In this document: positions 1 through 6,538 of the stretch, piece by piece
Position numbering within the stretch: the stretch's first letter is position 1
How the letters are laid out: each line of letters begins with the position of its first letter
Source of the DNA: Paenibacillus chibensis
GTDB lineage: Bacteria; Bacillota; Bacilli; Paenibacillales; Paenibacillaceae
Assembly: GCF_004001045.1 (NCBI RefSeq)
Contig: NZ_BIMK01000032.1
Span: 38,768 to 102,767 of the forward strand
Length of the DNA stretch: 64,000 nt
Direction: 5' to 3'
The notes under the pieces: generated by a model
What the model was told of the DNA's origin: nothing
What the model saw: only the letters and a program-made list of their open reading frames with translations
The model's database searches: none
Made by a program: the position numbers and the translations under genes

Positions 1-12
1 CTGATATGATGA

Positions 13-46
13 GAAAAAGCCCCGAAGCCAAATGCTCCGGGGCCAT
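13..46 (-). terminator. Rho-independent terminator (second of two)
   Basis: Read on the minus strand, GGCCCCGGAGC and its partner ending in GGGGC form a GC-rich hairpin followed by TTTTTC. It lies about 35 bases beyond another terminator, so transcription leaving the 29-codon gene meets two stops in series. Confidence 0.7.
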
Positions 47-79
47 AAGTACGGCATGCACAGCCGTAATCATAACAAA

Positions 80-108
80 AGCCGCGGAGACATCAGGTCT
101 CCGCGGCC
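80..108 (-). terminator. Rho-independent terminator of the 29-codon gene
   Basis: An 11-bp GC-rich perfect stem (GCCGCGGAGAC paired with GTCTCCGCGGC) with a short loop is followed on the minus strand by TTTTGTTA. It begins 25 bases after the stop codon of the small ORF. Confidence 0.75.
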
Positions 109-132
109 GATGGGAAATCAGCTGTATTCAAA

Positions 133-222
133 TTAGAACACAGCGACCTTCTTGTGCCGATGAATGGAGACCGATAAATCATCATAACGAACGACGGATG
201 CAAGCAATGTATTGTTTTTCAT
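133..222 (-). CDS. Stand-alone 29-aa peptide, function unknown
   Basis: This ORF encodes a 29-residue peptide beginning MKNNTLLASVV and ending KKVAVF. It has no signal peptide or obvious membrane segment and is mildly basic towards the C-terminus (HRHKK). It starts at ATG behind a good ribosome binding site (AAGGGAG, 9 bases upstream). It also has its own sigma-A-type promoter (258-286) and ends in front of two hairpin terminators, so it looks like a complete short transcription unit. It could be a real small protein, a toxin-like or signalling peptide, or a leader peptide for a gene beyond the left edge of the window. I do not recognise the sequence. The DUF2087 ArsR-type regulator lies directly upstream on the same strand, ending inside or next to this promoter. 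Confidence 0.5.
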   Translation of the reverse strand: MKNNTLLASVVRYDDLSVSIHRHKKVAVF

Positions 223-257
223 GATTTTATCGTCTCCCTTCCTGTCATATGCTGACA

Positions 258-286
258 TCATAACCAGAATATAAAGTGGATGTCAA
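258..286 (-). promoter_or_regulatory. Sigma-A promoter of the 29-codon gene
   Basis: On the minus strand there is a perfect -35 TTGACA (281-286), a 17-bp spacer and -10 TTATGA (258-263). An inverted repeat, TGACATC at 253-259 and GATGTCA at 279-285, overlaps both promoter elements and could be an operator. Confidence 0.65.
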
Positions 287-292
287 GCCCTT

Positions 293-886
293 TTATTTCA
301 CGTTTTCCCAATGTGTCCACTGCTCGCGGGGATTAAGCTCGTAAATGCCATCCTCCCTGTACATGAACTGATGCATAATGAATTCTCTCCGGATGGTCGC
401 AAAATCCTCGTGAAACTGCTTGATGAATTCGTTGATTTCCTTTTCCGAATACTTGCGTCCCGGCTCCAGCTGCTCAACCAAATGCTCAAGCGCGATCAGC
501 TTTTTCTTGTACTGGGCCGGAATTTGACGCAGGCGACCGTCCTTCGCGAAGAAGTTACGGATCACCGCTGATTTCGTTTGCGCGTTCTCAGGCTCTGACA
601 TTTCTTTGCCTCCTTCCTTGAATATGAATTTAAGCGAAGCCTCCGCATGCTGCTGGATAAAATAGCGGTTCTGGGCAAAATAAACCGTATTCTTCTCGCG
701 CCGCTCCGTGATCAGGGCTGCTTCCCTAAGCTTGGCTGCATGGTGTGTGACCGTCGGCTGCGAAATATTGAGCTTCTCGGCCAGCGCCTGGCCGTTCATC
801 TCGCCTTCGGACAGCAGCAGCAAAATCCGGAGCCGTGTCGGATCAGCGAGCGCTTTATGATAGTTCACAATTTTCTCTAGCTGCAT
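293..886 (-). CDS. ArsR-type winged-helix regulator with DUF2087 domain
   Basis: This is a 197-aa transcription factor. Residues 1-90 form an ArsR/HTH_5 winged helix: the ADPTRLRIL motif is typical of the family, and the recognition helix lies around NISQPTVTHH. Residues 100-190 match the DUF2087 pattern (RNFFAKDGRL, Y-S-EKEIN, then FMYREDGIYELNP), a C-terminal domain fused to ArsR or Xre heads in Bacilli. No metal-binding CxC pair is visible, so metal sensing is unlikely. The effector is unknown. Its promoter carries two palindromes (see 920-982), which suggests autoregulation. The gene is divergent from ypdA. The targets are not evident; the small gene downstream is one candidate. Confidence 0.88.
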   Translation of the reverse strand: MQLEKIVNYHKALADPTRLRILLLLSEGEMNGQALAEKLNISQPTVTHHAAKLREAALITERREKNTVYFAQNRYFIQQHAEASLKFIFKEGGKEMSEPENAQTKSAVIRNFFAKDGRLRQIPAQYKKKLIALEHLVEQLEPGRKYSEKEINEFIKQFHEDFATIRREFIMHQFMYREDGIYELNPREQWTHWENVK

Positions 887-919
887 CTCGTCACCTCCGG
901 CAATATGATGGAACCAACT

Positions 920-982
920 AATTAGATGTTTATCTAATTTGATGTTTGTTTAATTATATGCTGATCGAATTCGATCTGTCAA
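920..982 (-). promoter_or_regulatory. Promoter and palindromic operators of the ArsR/DUF2087 gene
   Basis: Minus-strand promoter: -35 TTGACA (977-982), 18-bp spacer, -10 TATAAT (953-958). The spacer contains a perfect 14-bp palindrome (963-976, GATCGAATTCGATC). Downstream of the predicted start is an 8+8 palindrome, AATTAGAT-GTTT-ATCTAATT (920-939), which has the size and AT content of ArsR-family operators. The gene starts at 886. Confidence 0.7.
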
Positions 983-1089
983 TTCATAAGATGATCACCG
1001 ATCGAATCCCGGGTATGCGGCTGGTTTTTGTCAGTAAATTACGATAGGATGGTAAGTGAATTGTTTATAGTCAGAGGAGGAAGTAAGCT

Positions 1090-2067
1090 ATGCAAGATGT
1101 CATCATTATCGGGGCGGGTCCCTGCGGATTATCCGCGGCAATCGAATGTGAGCGCAGAGGGCTGTCCACGCGGATCATTGAAAAGCACAGCCTCGTGCAT
1201 TCCATATTTTTATATCCGACCCATATGCAATTTTTCAGTACGGCCGAGATGCTGGAAATCGGGGATATTCCATTCCCGACCTCCAATGACAAGCCTTTTC
1301 GCTATGAAGCGCTGGCCTATTACCGGAAGGTGGCGGAGCATTACGGGCTAGCCATCTCCCAGTACGAGGAAGCTCTGACGTTAGAGCGGACAAACGATCA
1401 AACCTTTATCGTCAAGACGCTGGACCGCAAGGGAAAGCATCACCAATACGAGGCGCGGCATGTTGTCATCTCCACCGGATATTTTGATCATCCGAATTAT
1501 ATTGGCATCCCGGGAGAGGATCTGGAGAAAGTGACGCACTATTTCCGCGAGGCCCATCCCTACAGCGGCATGAAGGTAACCATTATCGGCGGCAGCAACT
1601 CCGCAGTCGATGCGGCGATGGAGCTGATTCGCGTCGGAGCGACCATCGATATGGTTTACCGCGGCGAAACCGTCTCCGAAAACATCAAGCCCTGGGTTCG
1701 TCCTGTATTCGAGGCCATGGTGCAGAAGGGAAAAATCACTGTTCACGTCCAATCGCATGTCACGGAAATTACGGAGGATTCGGTGCTCATTCAGGACAAG
1801 GACGGCCAAACGGACCGCATCGACAATGATTTTGTGCTCGCCCTGACCGGCTTCCGTCCCGACCGCAAACTGCTTTCTTCCTGCGGGGTGGAGCTTGACG
1901 GCGATATGGAGAAGCCGCTGTACAATCCCGAAACGATGGAAAGCAACGTGCCCGGACTGTATGTTGCAGGCGTCATCGCTTCCGGCCGCAATGCCAATGA
2001 AGTATTTATCGAAACAGGCCGCAATCATGGCGTGCTGATTGCAGAGCATATTACGAGTACCAAGTAG
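1090..2067 (+). CDS. ypdA: YpdA-type bacillithiol disulfide reductase (putative)
   Basis: This 325-aa FAD/NAD(P)H-dependent flavoprotein belongs to the YpdA family, reported to reduce oxidised bacillithiol (BSSB) in the Bdr/bacilliredoxin redox pathway in the cytosol. The N-terminal FAD motif is IIIGAGPCG at residues 5-13. Cys12 within it matches the position of the conserved YpdA cysteine. A second Rossmann motif (TIIGGSNSA, about 164-172) would bind NADPH. The C-terminal GLYVAGVIASGRNANEVFIE stretch contacts FAD. Length is normal for the family. AGAGGAGG lies 8-14 bases before the ATG. The gene is divergent from the ArsR/DUF2087 gene and followed by the DUF441 gene on the same strand. Confidence 0.9.
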   Translation: MQDVIIIGAGPCGLSAAIECERRGLSTRIIEKHSLVHSIFLYPTHMQFFSTAEMLEIGDIPFPTSNDKPFRYEALAYYRKVAEHYGLAISQYEEALTLERTNDQTFIVKTLDRKGKHHQYEARHVVISTGYFDHPNYIGIPGEDLEKVTHYFREAHPYSGMKVTIIGGSNSAVDAAMELIRVGATIDMVYRGETVSENIKPWVRPVFEAMVQKGKITVHVQSHVTEITEDSVLIQDKDGQTDRIDNDFVLALTGFRPDRKLLSSCGVELDGDMEKPLYNPETMESNVPGLYVAGVIASGRNANEVFIETGRNHGVLIAEHITSTK

Positions 2068-2202
2068 GCGGACGGTCAAGCCTTTGTCTTGGGTACATTT
2101 TTCATGATCTGCTGCTGATGGATATTTTCCAGCCACATTAAGAATAATGCTGTATAGAGGGTATGGTTGACAGGAATGATGAATTCGGGAGGCGATGCCG
2201 GA

Positions 2203-2646
2203 ATGGATATGACGTCACTCATACTGCTGCTCCTGGCGGCTTTGGGTATTATCAGCAGCAATGCGCCAATTACGATCGCGATGATCGTTCTGCTTCTGCT
2301 GCGGGTTTTACATCTGAATCAGGTATTCCCGTGGCTTGAGAAATATGGGTTGACCGTCGGGATCGTGATTCTGACCATCGGCGTTATGACGCCGGTTGCT
2401 AGCGGCAAAATGAGCCTGCAGACCATCGGCGAATCGTTCCTCAACTGGAAATCGCTGCTCGCCATCGCCATCGGCATGCTGGTGGCGTATCTTGGCGGAC
2501 GGGGCGCCGCTTTGATGTCAATGAACCCGACGATCGTGGCCGGACTCCTGATAGGCACCGTGCTCGGTGTCGCGTTGTTCCGGGGAGTTCCTGTCGGTCC
2601 CTTGATTGCGGCCGGCATTCTGTCGCTTCTCATCGGGAGATCCTAG
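2203..2646 (+). CDS. DUF441 family integral membrane protein (YtwI-like)
   Basis: This is a small hydrophobic protein of 147 aa with about four or five membrane segments. Glycine-rich stretches such as AYLGGRGAALMSMNPTIVAGLLIGTVLGVALFRG match the DUF441/UPF0756 pattern, whose function is unknown. I chose the ATG at 2203 because GGGAGG lies 10 bases upstream. A longer reading from TTG at 2167 has no ribosome binding site and would add a 12-residue polar tail. A strong terminator follows within 20 bases. No transport motif is visible, so no function is proposed. Confidence 0.8.
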   Translation: MDMTSLILLLLAALGIISSNAPITIAMIVLLLLRVLHLNQVFPWLEKYGLTVGIVILTIGVMTPVASGKMSLQTIGESFLNWKSLLAIAIGMLVAYLGGRGAALMSMNPTIVAGLLIGTVLGVALFRGVPVGPLIAAGILSLLIGRS

Positions 2647-2664
2647 GGCAGGATGAAGCAATAA

Positions 2665-2696
2665 AAGAGCCTTGGCTTATGCCAAGGCTCTTTTTC
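2665..2696 (+). terminator. Rho-independent terminator after the DUF441 gene
   Basis: An 11-bp stem (AGAGCCTTGGC paired with GCCAAGGCTCT, loop TTAT) runs into TTTTT. With A residues on the left side it could also serve the converging ABC exporter gene. Confidence 0.85.
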
Positions 2697-2724
2697 AATT
2701 CGATCAGCATGATCCATGAAAGGA

Positions 2725-4473
2725 TCACACCTCGAGATGCTGCACGTTAAACAATCTTGCATAGCTTCCGTCCAACGCCATCAGCTCGGCATGCGTCCCC
2801 TGCTCGGTAATCGTTCCATGCTCCATCACGATAATCTGATCGGCATGGGTAATGGTTGATAAGCGATGCGCGACGATCAGCGTCGTGCGGTTCGCCGACA
2901 GCGACTGCAGCGCTTGCTGGATTAAGTGCTCCGATTCCAGATCCAGCGCGGACGTCGCCTCATCCAGGACGAGAATATCCGGATTTTTCAAGAACACCCG
3001 CGCGATGGCGATCCGCTGCTTCTGCCCCCCGGATAATTTGACCCCTCTCTCCCCGACCTCGGTGTCATAGCCTTGAGGCAGGTTCATGATGAACTCATGG
3101 GCGTTCGCGGCTACCGCGGCTGCTTCAACCTGGGATTGAGGCGCATCCGGATTGCCGACGAGAATATTGTCCTTCACCGAGCCGCTGAATAGAAAATTAT
3201 CCTGCAGCACCATGCCGACGGAACCCCGCACGCTTTCCATCGTCAGCTGCCGTACATCCCGGCCGTTAATCCGGACGCTGCCCTGCTGAATATCGTAAAA
3301 CCGCGGAATGAGCGAGATCAGACTGGATTTGCCTCCGCCGCTCATGCCGACAAAAGCCACCGTCTGGCCGTGCTCGATCTCCAGGTTGACGTCCTTTAAT
3401 ACCCAGTCCCCCTGCTCATTGTACTTGAACCATACTCCGTCAAACGTAATGTTACGCGCAGGCGCGTCCAGATTTTTGGCGTCTGGCGCATCCACGATAT
3501 CATACGGCTCGTCCAGCAGCTCCATGACCCTCTCCAATGAGGCCGAAGCCTGCGTAAGAACCGTAGAGGAATTGATCAGCCGTTTGAGCGGAGCGTACAG
3601 CCTGTCCAGGTAGCCGAAGAAGGCTACGAACGTGCCCAGCGTCAGACTGTGATGAATGACCCGGTAACCGCCGTAGCCGATCACGAGCAGCGGAGCAATA
3701 TCGGTCAGCGTATTGATGATGGAGAACGTAAGCGCGTTCCAGCGGGTTGCGGCCATCGCCTTGTTCAGAAAATTTTGGTTGATCGACTTGAACTGCTGAT
3801 GGTCATGCCGCTCAAGGGTAAAGCTGCGGATCACCGAAATCCCTTGAATCCGCTCATGCAGATAAGCCTGAATCCCGGCCAGTGCTTGGGAACGGTCTTT
3901 GGTCAGCTTTTTAAGCCGCTTATACAGCATATTGACCGCAATGCCGTAAAAAGGCAAAATCGCGATCGAGACGAGCGTCAGAACCGGATTCAGGTATAGC
4001 ATGGCCACGAGCACGAACAGGAGCGTAAACATGTCCAGCCAAATATTCATCATGCCGACTTCCACGATGTTTTTCGTCTGCTCCACGTCGTTGATAAAGC
4101 GGGAAATGGCTTCCCCGACTTTCGTGTTCTGGTAATACCGCATGGACAGCCGCTGCAGGTGTGCATACAGCTTGTTCCGCATGTCAAACAGAATCCGGCT
4201 CGTAATGAATTGAGCGAAATACTGCCTTAAGTATTCCACCGGTCCGCGAATGATAATGAATAATACCAAGGCCCCTCCGAGAATGAGAAAAAGCTGGGTT
4301 ACCTGTTCCTGTACGCTCATCTTCGGATTCATGAGCAGATCGTCGACGACATATTTCAATATCATCGGCAGCGTGAGCGGAATGCTGAATTTCACCATTC
4401 CGATGATCAGCGTAATGACAATCCATTTCGTATAAGGTTTAACAAAACGATAATATGCTTTCCAAGGATTCAA
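2725..4473 (-). CDS. Half-size ABC exporter (fused membrane and ATPase domains)
   Basis: This is a 582-aa type IV (MsbA-like) exporter subunit. Residues 1-310 hold six membrane helices, with the intracellular-loop motif SRFINDVEQ. Residues 340-575 form the ATPase: Walker A GMSGGGKSS (about 376-384), signature LSGGQKQR, Walker B ILVLDEATSALD and the switch His in AHRLS. All catalytic residues are canonical, so a homodimer is expected, unlike the BmrCD-type pair downstream. The substrate cannot be read from sequence. Lipid or multidrug export is usual for relatives such as YwjA. The start is TTG, 8 bases after an AGGGGAG site. It is a single gene with converging neighbours on the left. Confidence 0.88.
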   Translation of the reverse strand: MNPWKAYYRFVKPYTKWIVITLIIGMVKFSIPLTLPMILKYVVDDLLMNPKMSVQEQVTQLFLILGGALVLFIIIRGPVEYLRQYFAQFITSRILFDMRNKLYAHLQRLSMRYYQNTKVGEAISRFINDVEQTKNIVEVGMMNIWLDMFTLLFVLVAMLYLNPVLTLVSIAILPFYGIAVNMLYKRLKKLTKDRSQALAGIQAYLHERIQGISVIRSFTLERHDHQQFKSINQNFLNKAMAATRWNALTFSIINTLTDIAPLLVIGYGGYRVIHHSLTLGTFVAFFGYLDRLYAPLKRLINSSTVLTQASASLERVMELLDEPYDIVDAPDAKNLDAPARNITFDGVWFKYNEQGDWVLKDVNLEIEHGQTVAFVGMSGGGKSSLISLIPRFYDIQQGSVRINGRDVRQLTMESVRGSVGMVLQDNFLFSGSVKDNILVGNPDAPQSQVEAAAVAANAHEFIMNLPQGYDTEVGERGVKLSGGQKQRIAIARVFLKNPDILVLDEATSALDLESEHLIQQALQSLSANRTTLIVAHRLSTITHADQIIVMEHGTITEQGTHAELMALDGSYARLFNVQHLEV

Positions 4474-4560
4474 AGCCTAGTGACTCCCCTTTCTAAGTTG
4501 AACAACTGCCATGTCATATCTATAATACCCTGTCAAACGGATCCCTCTGCGGCTCACCGG

Positions 4561-4589
4561 TTGACATTTCCTCCTTACAGTGATTAGAT
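4561..4589 (+). promoter_or_regulatory. Sigma-A promoter of the gene at 4679
   Basis: Perfect -35 TTGACA (4561-4566), 17-bp spacer, -10 TTAGAT (4584-4589). The transcript would carry a leader of roughly 85 bases. Confidence 0.6.
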
Positions 4590-4642
4590 ATCTTTAAGCT
4601 GTAGCATTTGATCCGAGCGAACCAGAACACTGTAACCAAAGA

Positions 4643-4660
4643 CCCTGCCGCTAGGCAGGG
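4643..4660 (+). promoter_or_regulatory. 5' UTR hairpin just ahead of the ribosome binding site
   Basis: CCCTGCC-GCTA-GGCAGGG is a perfect 7-bp GC-rich stem with a tetraloop. It lies 7 bases before the AGGAGG of the following gene. There is no U-tract, so it is not a terminator. It may stabilise the mRNA or affect translation. Confidence 0.45.
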
Positions 4661-4678
4661 AACTGTAGGAGGCCCTAA

Positions 4679-5194
4679 ATGTCAAGACAATTCGTTACGG
4701 AAGCGGTCATGCTGGCGATTTACGGAGAACTGCTGCTGACTCCCGTGCCGGTTGAATATATGATACCGTATACCAGCCTGCTTGAGCTCTACGAGTTTTT
4801 ATCAAGCGATGAAGCCTTGATGAGCAATGCGGAAGATGATAAACATGTCAAAGAGAAGGTACGTGAGCTGGTCGACTATCTCGATGAGCCGCTCAACAAG
4901 AAAAAAATCCAAAAGGCGCTCAACATGCCATGGGCAAAAAGCCCTTATATTCTCATCGGCGAATCCACGCGAATTACGGTGGTCAACGCGATGGACACGG
5001 CGCCATACGGCGAATTATTCGACCCGGTCGAAACCGAGCTGCTGCTCGTTTCCCAGCGTGAACAGACCCCTCTGCTGACCGATCAGCCGGAGCTGATCCA
5101 CCGCATCATCGATGCGTCGGTTCCAGTCCAGGTATTCGATATCGACGACTTCGAGTTTGCGGTGGAAAGCGACCATTTCACCCATAATATCTAA
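4679..5194 (+). CDS. Conserved hypothetical protein, soluble, acidic
   Basis: This is a 171-aa soluble protein with no signal peptide or membrane segment. The N-terminal half is helical (MSRQFVTEAVMLAIYGELLL, then LLELYEFLSS). The middle has a charged helix ending in KKKIQKALNMPW, and the C-terminal half looks mixed alpha/beta. I do not recognise a domain. My recollection is that similar Paenibacillus proteins carry an unsupported name ('ADP-heptose synthase'), but no nucleotidyltransferase motif is visible here and I do not adopt it. AGGAGG precedes the ATG. The gene has its own promoter and a strong terminator, so it is monocistronic. Confidence 0.75.
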   Translation: MSRQFVTEAVMLAIYGELLLTPVPVEYMIPYTSLLELYEFLSSDEALMSNAEDDKHVKEKVRELVDYLDEPLNKKKIQKALNMPWAKSPYILIGESTRITVVNAMDTAPYGELFDPVETELLLVSQREQTPLLTDQPELIHRIIDASVPVQVFDIDDFEFAVESDHFTHNI

Positions 5195-5228
5195 GTCCCG
5201 TCCGTTAAGCAGCGGCCCATAAGCAATC

Positions 5229-5260
5229 AAAAACTCCTTTCCTCTCGGAAAGGAGTTTTT
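5229..5260. terminator. Bidirectional rho-independent terminator
   Basis: A 13-bp stem (AAAACTCCTTTCC paired with GGAAAGGAGTTTT) has A residues on one side and T residues on the other. It separates the gene ending at 5194 from the converging Nudix gene. Confidence 0.85.
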
Positions 5261-5290
5261 GCGCGGCACAGTGCTACACAAGGTCAGACG

Positions 5291-5740
5291 CTATTCCGTG
5301 TGATTGCGCAACATGCCCATCAGGGTCATCGAGAGCAGATCGACCGATGGCCACGGTTCCCCGAAGAAACGAAGGGCCTTGTTTACGTCCGCCTTAAAGT
5401 TCAGCTCGCTTTGCAGGCCTTTCGCTTCGTACAGGGCGATCACCAGAAATTCTTCGTCTCCGCTACCATTCACCCTTTTGAAATCCGGTCCGGAAAACAT
5501 GCTCAGCAAAGTCATTTCCTTCGCCGTGAGCGATGTTTCCTCCCATAATTCCCTGCGGGCCGCATCCTCCAGCGATTCTCCGGGTGTCATCGAACCGAGG
5601 GGAAGCCCCCATTCCTCAGCACCCGCCCTTTGCTGCAGCAGCACTTCCCCGTTTTTGTTCTTAACAAGGATGGCTACCTGTACGGTAATTTTGGACGTTT
5701 TCTTAATGTATTGGCGGAAATCACGGTCCAAATGAGACAA
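5291..5740 (-). CDS. Nudix hydrolase
   Basis: This is a 149-aa Nudix-fold pyrophosphohydrolase. The catalytic box reads GSMTPGESLEDAARRELWEE followed by TSL: G-x5-E-x7-REL-x-EE is intact, with T/S in place of the usual final Gly. It probably hydrolyses a nucleoside diphosphate derivative; the substrate is not predictable. I chose TTG at 5740, giving MSHLDRDFRQYI, because AAGGAGGG lies 6 bases upstream. The longer ATG reading would run into the preceding gene. It is 34 bases downstream of the HesB-like gene on the same strand, so the two are probably cotranscribed. Confidence 0.85.
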   Translation of the reverse strand: MSHLDRDFRQYIKKTSKITVQVAILVKNKNGEVLLQQRAGAEEWGLPLGSMTPGESLEDAARRELWEETSLTAKEMTLLSMFSGPDFKRVNGSGDEEFLVIALYEAKGLQSELNFKADVNKALRFFGEPWPSVDLLSMTLMGMLRNHTE

Positions 5741-5774
5741 GCTTCTCCCTCCTTCCGCAAAACTGAGATTACAA

Positions 5775-6095
5775 TTACCCGGCGTTCGTAGTCGTATTTT
5801 CCTGATCGTCTTCATAAATATATTCAATGTCGTCCTGGGACTCCAGGTAACGAACAACCAGGTCGTAGCCGCTTAAATACCAGCCGTCCTGCTCTTCCAA
5901 GAAAAAGGTAATGCCCTCGATTTCCTCTTCGAGCAGCGGACGATAGGGTTCTTCAACCGAAATTCCCAGCGAAAAACCCGGATGCAGCCCCCCTCCCGAG
6001 CTGTAGCGGGGAAAGAAGCGCAGCGCGCTGCCGTTTTGCAGCCCCAGTTCCTTGATGTACCATTTTGCCGCGTCGTTACTGATCCGAAGCTTCAT
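5775..6095 (-). CDS. HesB/YneR-like protein without cluster-binding cysteines
   Basis: This 106-aa protein resembles the HesB/IscA fold (MKLRISNDAAKWYIKELGL, then LRFFPRYSSGGG--GFSLGIS). A-type iron-sulfur carriers have three conserved cysteines; this protein has none, which is the YneR-type subgroup. It is therefore unlikely to carry an Fe-S cluster, and its function is unknown. The C-terminus is strongly acidic (DDIEYIYEDDQE). It is the first gene of a probable two-gene unit with the Nudix hydrolase. Confidence 0.8.
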   Translation of the reverse strand: MKLRISNDAAKWYIKELGLQNGSALRFFPRYSSGGGLHPGFSLGISVEEPYRPLLEEEIEGITFFLEEQDGWYLSGYDLVVRYLESQDDIEYIYEDDQENTTTNAG

Positions 6096-6191
6096 CTGAC
6101 TTCCATCCCTTCCATCGGTTGTAAGCGAACAAATTCTTTGCCTTTATACAATATATCATAACACTAAAGACCTATCTCCTGAAAATATAAA

Positions 6192-6221
6192 TTGACAGAG
6201 CTGTGAGGAGGGTGATAAAAT
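6192..6221 (+). promoter_or_regulatory. Candidate promoter in the exporter leader
   Basis: TTGACA (6192-6197), 18-bp spacer and TAAAAT (6216-6221) match sigma-A well. If used, the transcript begins near 6228, inside the leader ORF called at 6212, and the in-frame GTG at 6275 would be the first usable start. An upstream promoter would allow the full ORF. Confidence 0.45.
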
Positions 6222-6352
6222 TCTCAGCATACGAGGTCCAAATTCAATTAATTACCAATGAAAGGGTGAGCAAGGTGTTCAAGACTCATGATTATTTTAA
6301 CCAACGTACAACTGAATACCGGTGCAGCCCTGCTGGTGGAACTGATTGTTGA
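6212..6352 (+). CDS. BmrB-like leader peptide (candidate)
   Basis: This 46-codon ORF lies in the 440-base region upstream of a BmrC/BmrD-type exporter. It reads (V/M)IKFSAYEVQIQLITNERV then SKVFKTHDYFNQRTTEYRC, ending SPAGGTDC. In Bacillus subtilis bmrCD is preceded by bmrB, a roughly 54-codon leader whose translation controls a terminator; position, size and following terminator all agree here. The start is uncertain: GAGGAGG abuts the GTG at 6212, which is too close for normal initiation. GTG at 6275 has AAAGGG 8 bases upstream and would give a 25-aa peptide. Another overlapping ORF (6288-6383, 31 aa) is an alternative. The identification rests on context, not on a remembered BmrB sequence. 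Confidence 0.5.
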   Translation: MIKFSAYEVQIQLITNERVSKVFKTHDYFNQRTTEYRCSPAGGTDC

Positions 6353-6448
6353 AATCTGCTCGCAGACTTCAAGGAGCCATTGAACATTAACCTTCCTTCA
6401 GACCCGGTTGCACGAAACTCAACCGTGAGCATCATATGTTAGGATTCC

Positions 6449-6486
6449 AAGGCATATCGTCCGATTACGGGCGGTGTGCCTTTTTT
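6449..6486 (+). terminator. Attenuator terminator ahead of the bmrCD-like operon
   Basis: A 15-bp uninterrupted stem (including three G-U pairs), AAGGCATATCGTCCG with CGGGCGGTGTGCCTT around loop ATTA, is followed by TTTTT. It lies about 60 bases before the exporter gene and about 95 bases after the leader ORF, and no gene between them needs terminating. A regulatory role is therefore likely. Confidence 0.8.
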
Positions 6487-6538
6487 AATTTCTTGGCTTG
6501 AACACAGCATTTACCGGCAATACCCAACATGAGAGGAA

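Noticed and set aside
1381..2136. A 251-codon minus-strand frame opposite ypdA
   Set aside because: Antisense shadow of a clear flavoprotein gene, without a start signal or family pattern.
6288..6383. Alternative 31-codon leader ORF beginning MIILTNVQLNTGAALLVE
   Set aside because: It overlaps the preferred leader ORF in another frame, and its ribosome binding site (AAGGTG, 11 bases away) is weaker. It is kept only as an alternative to test.
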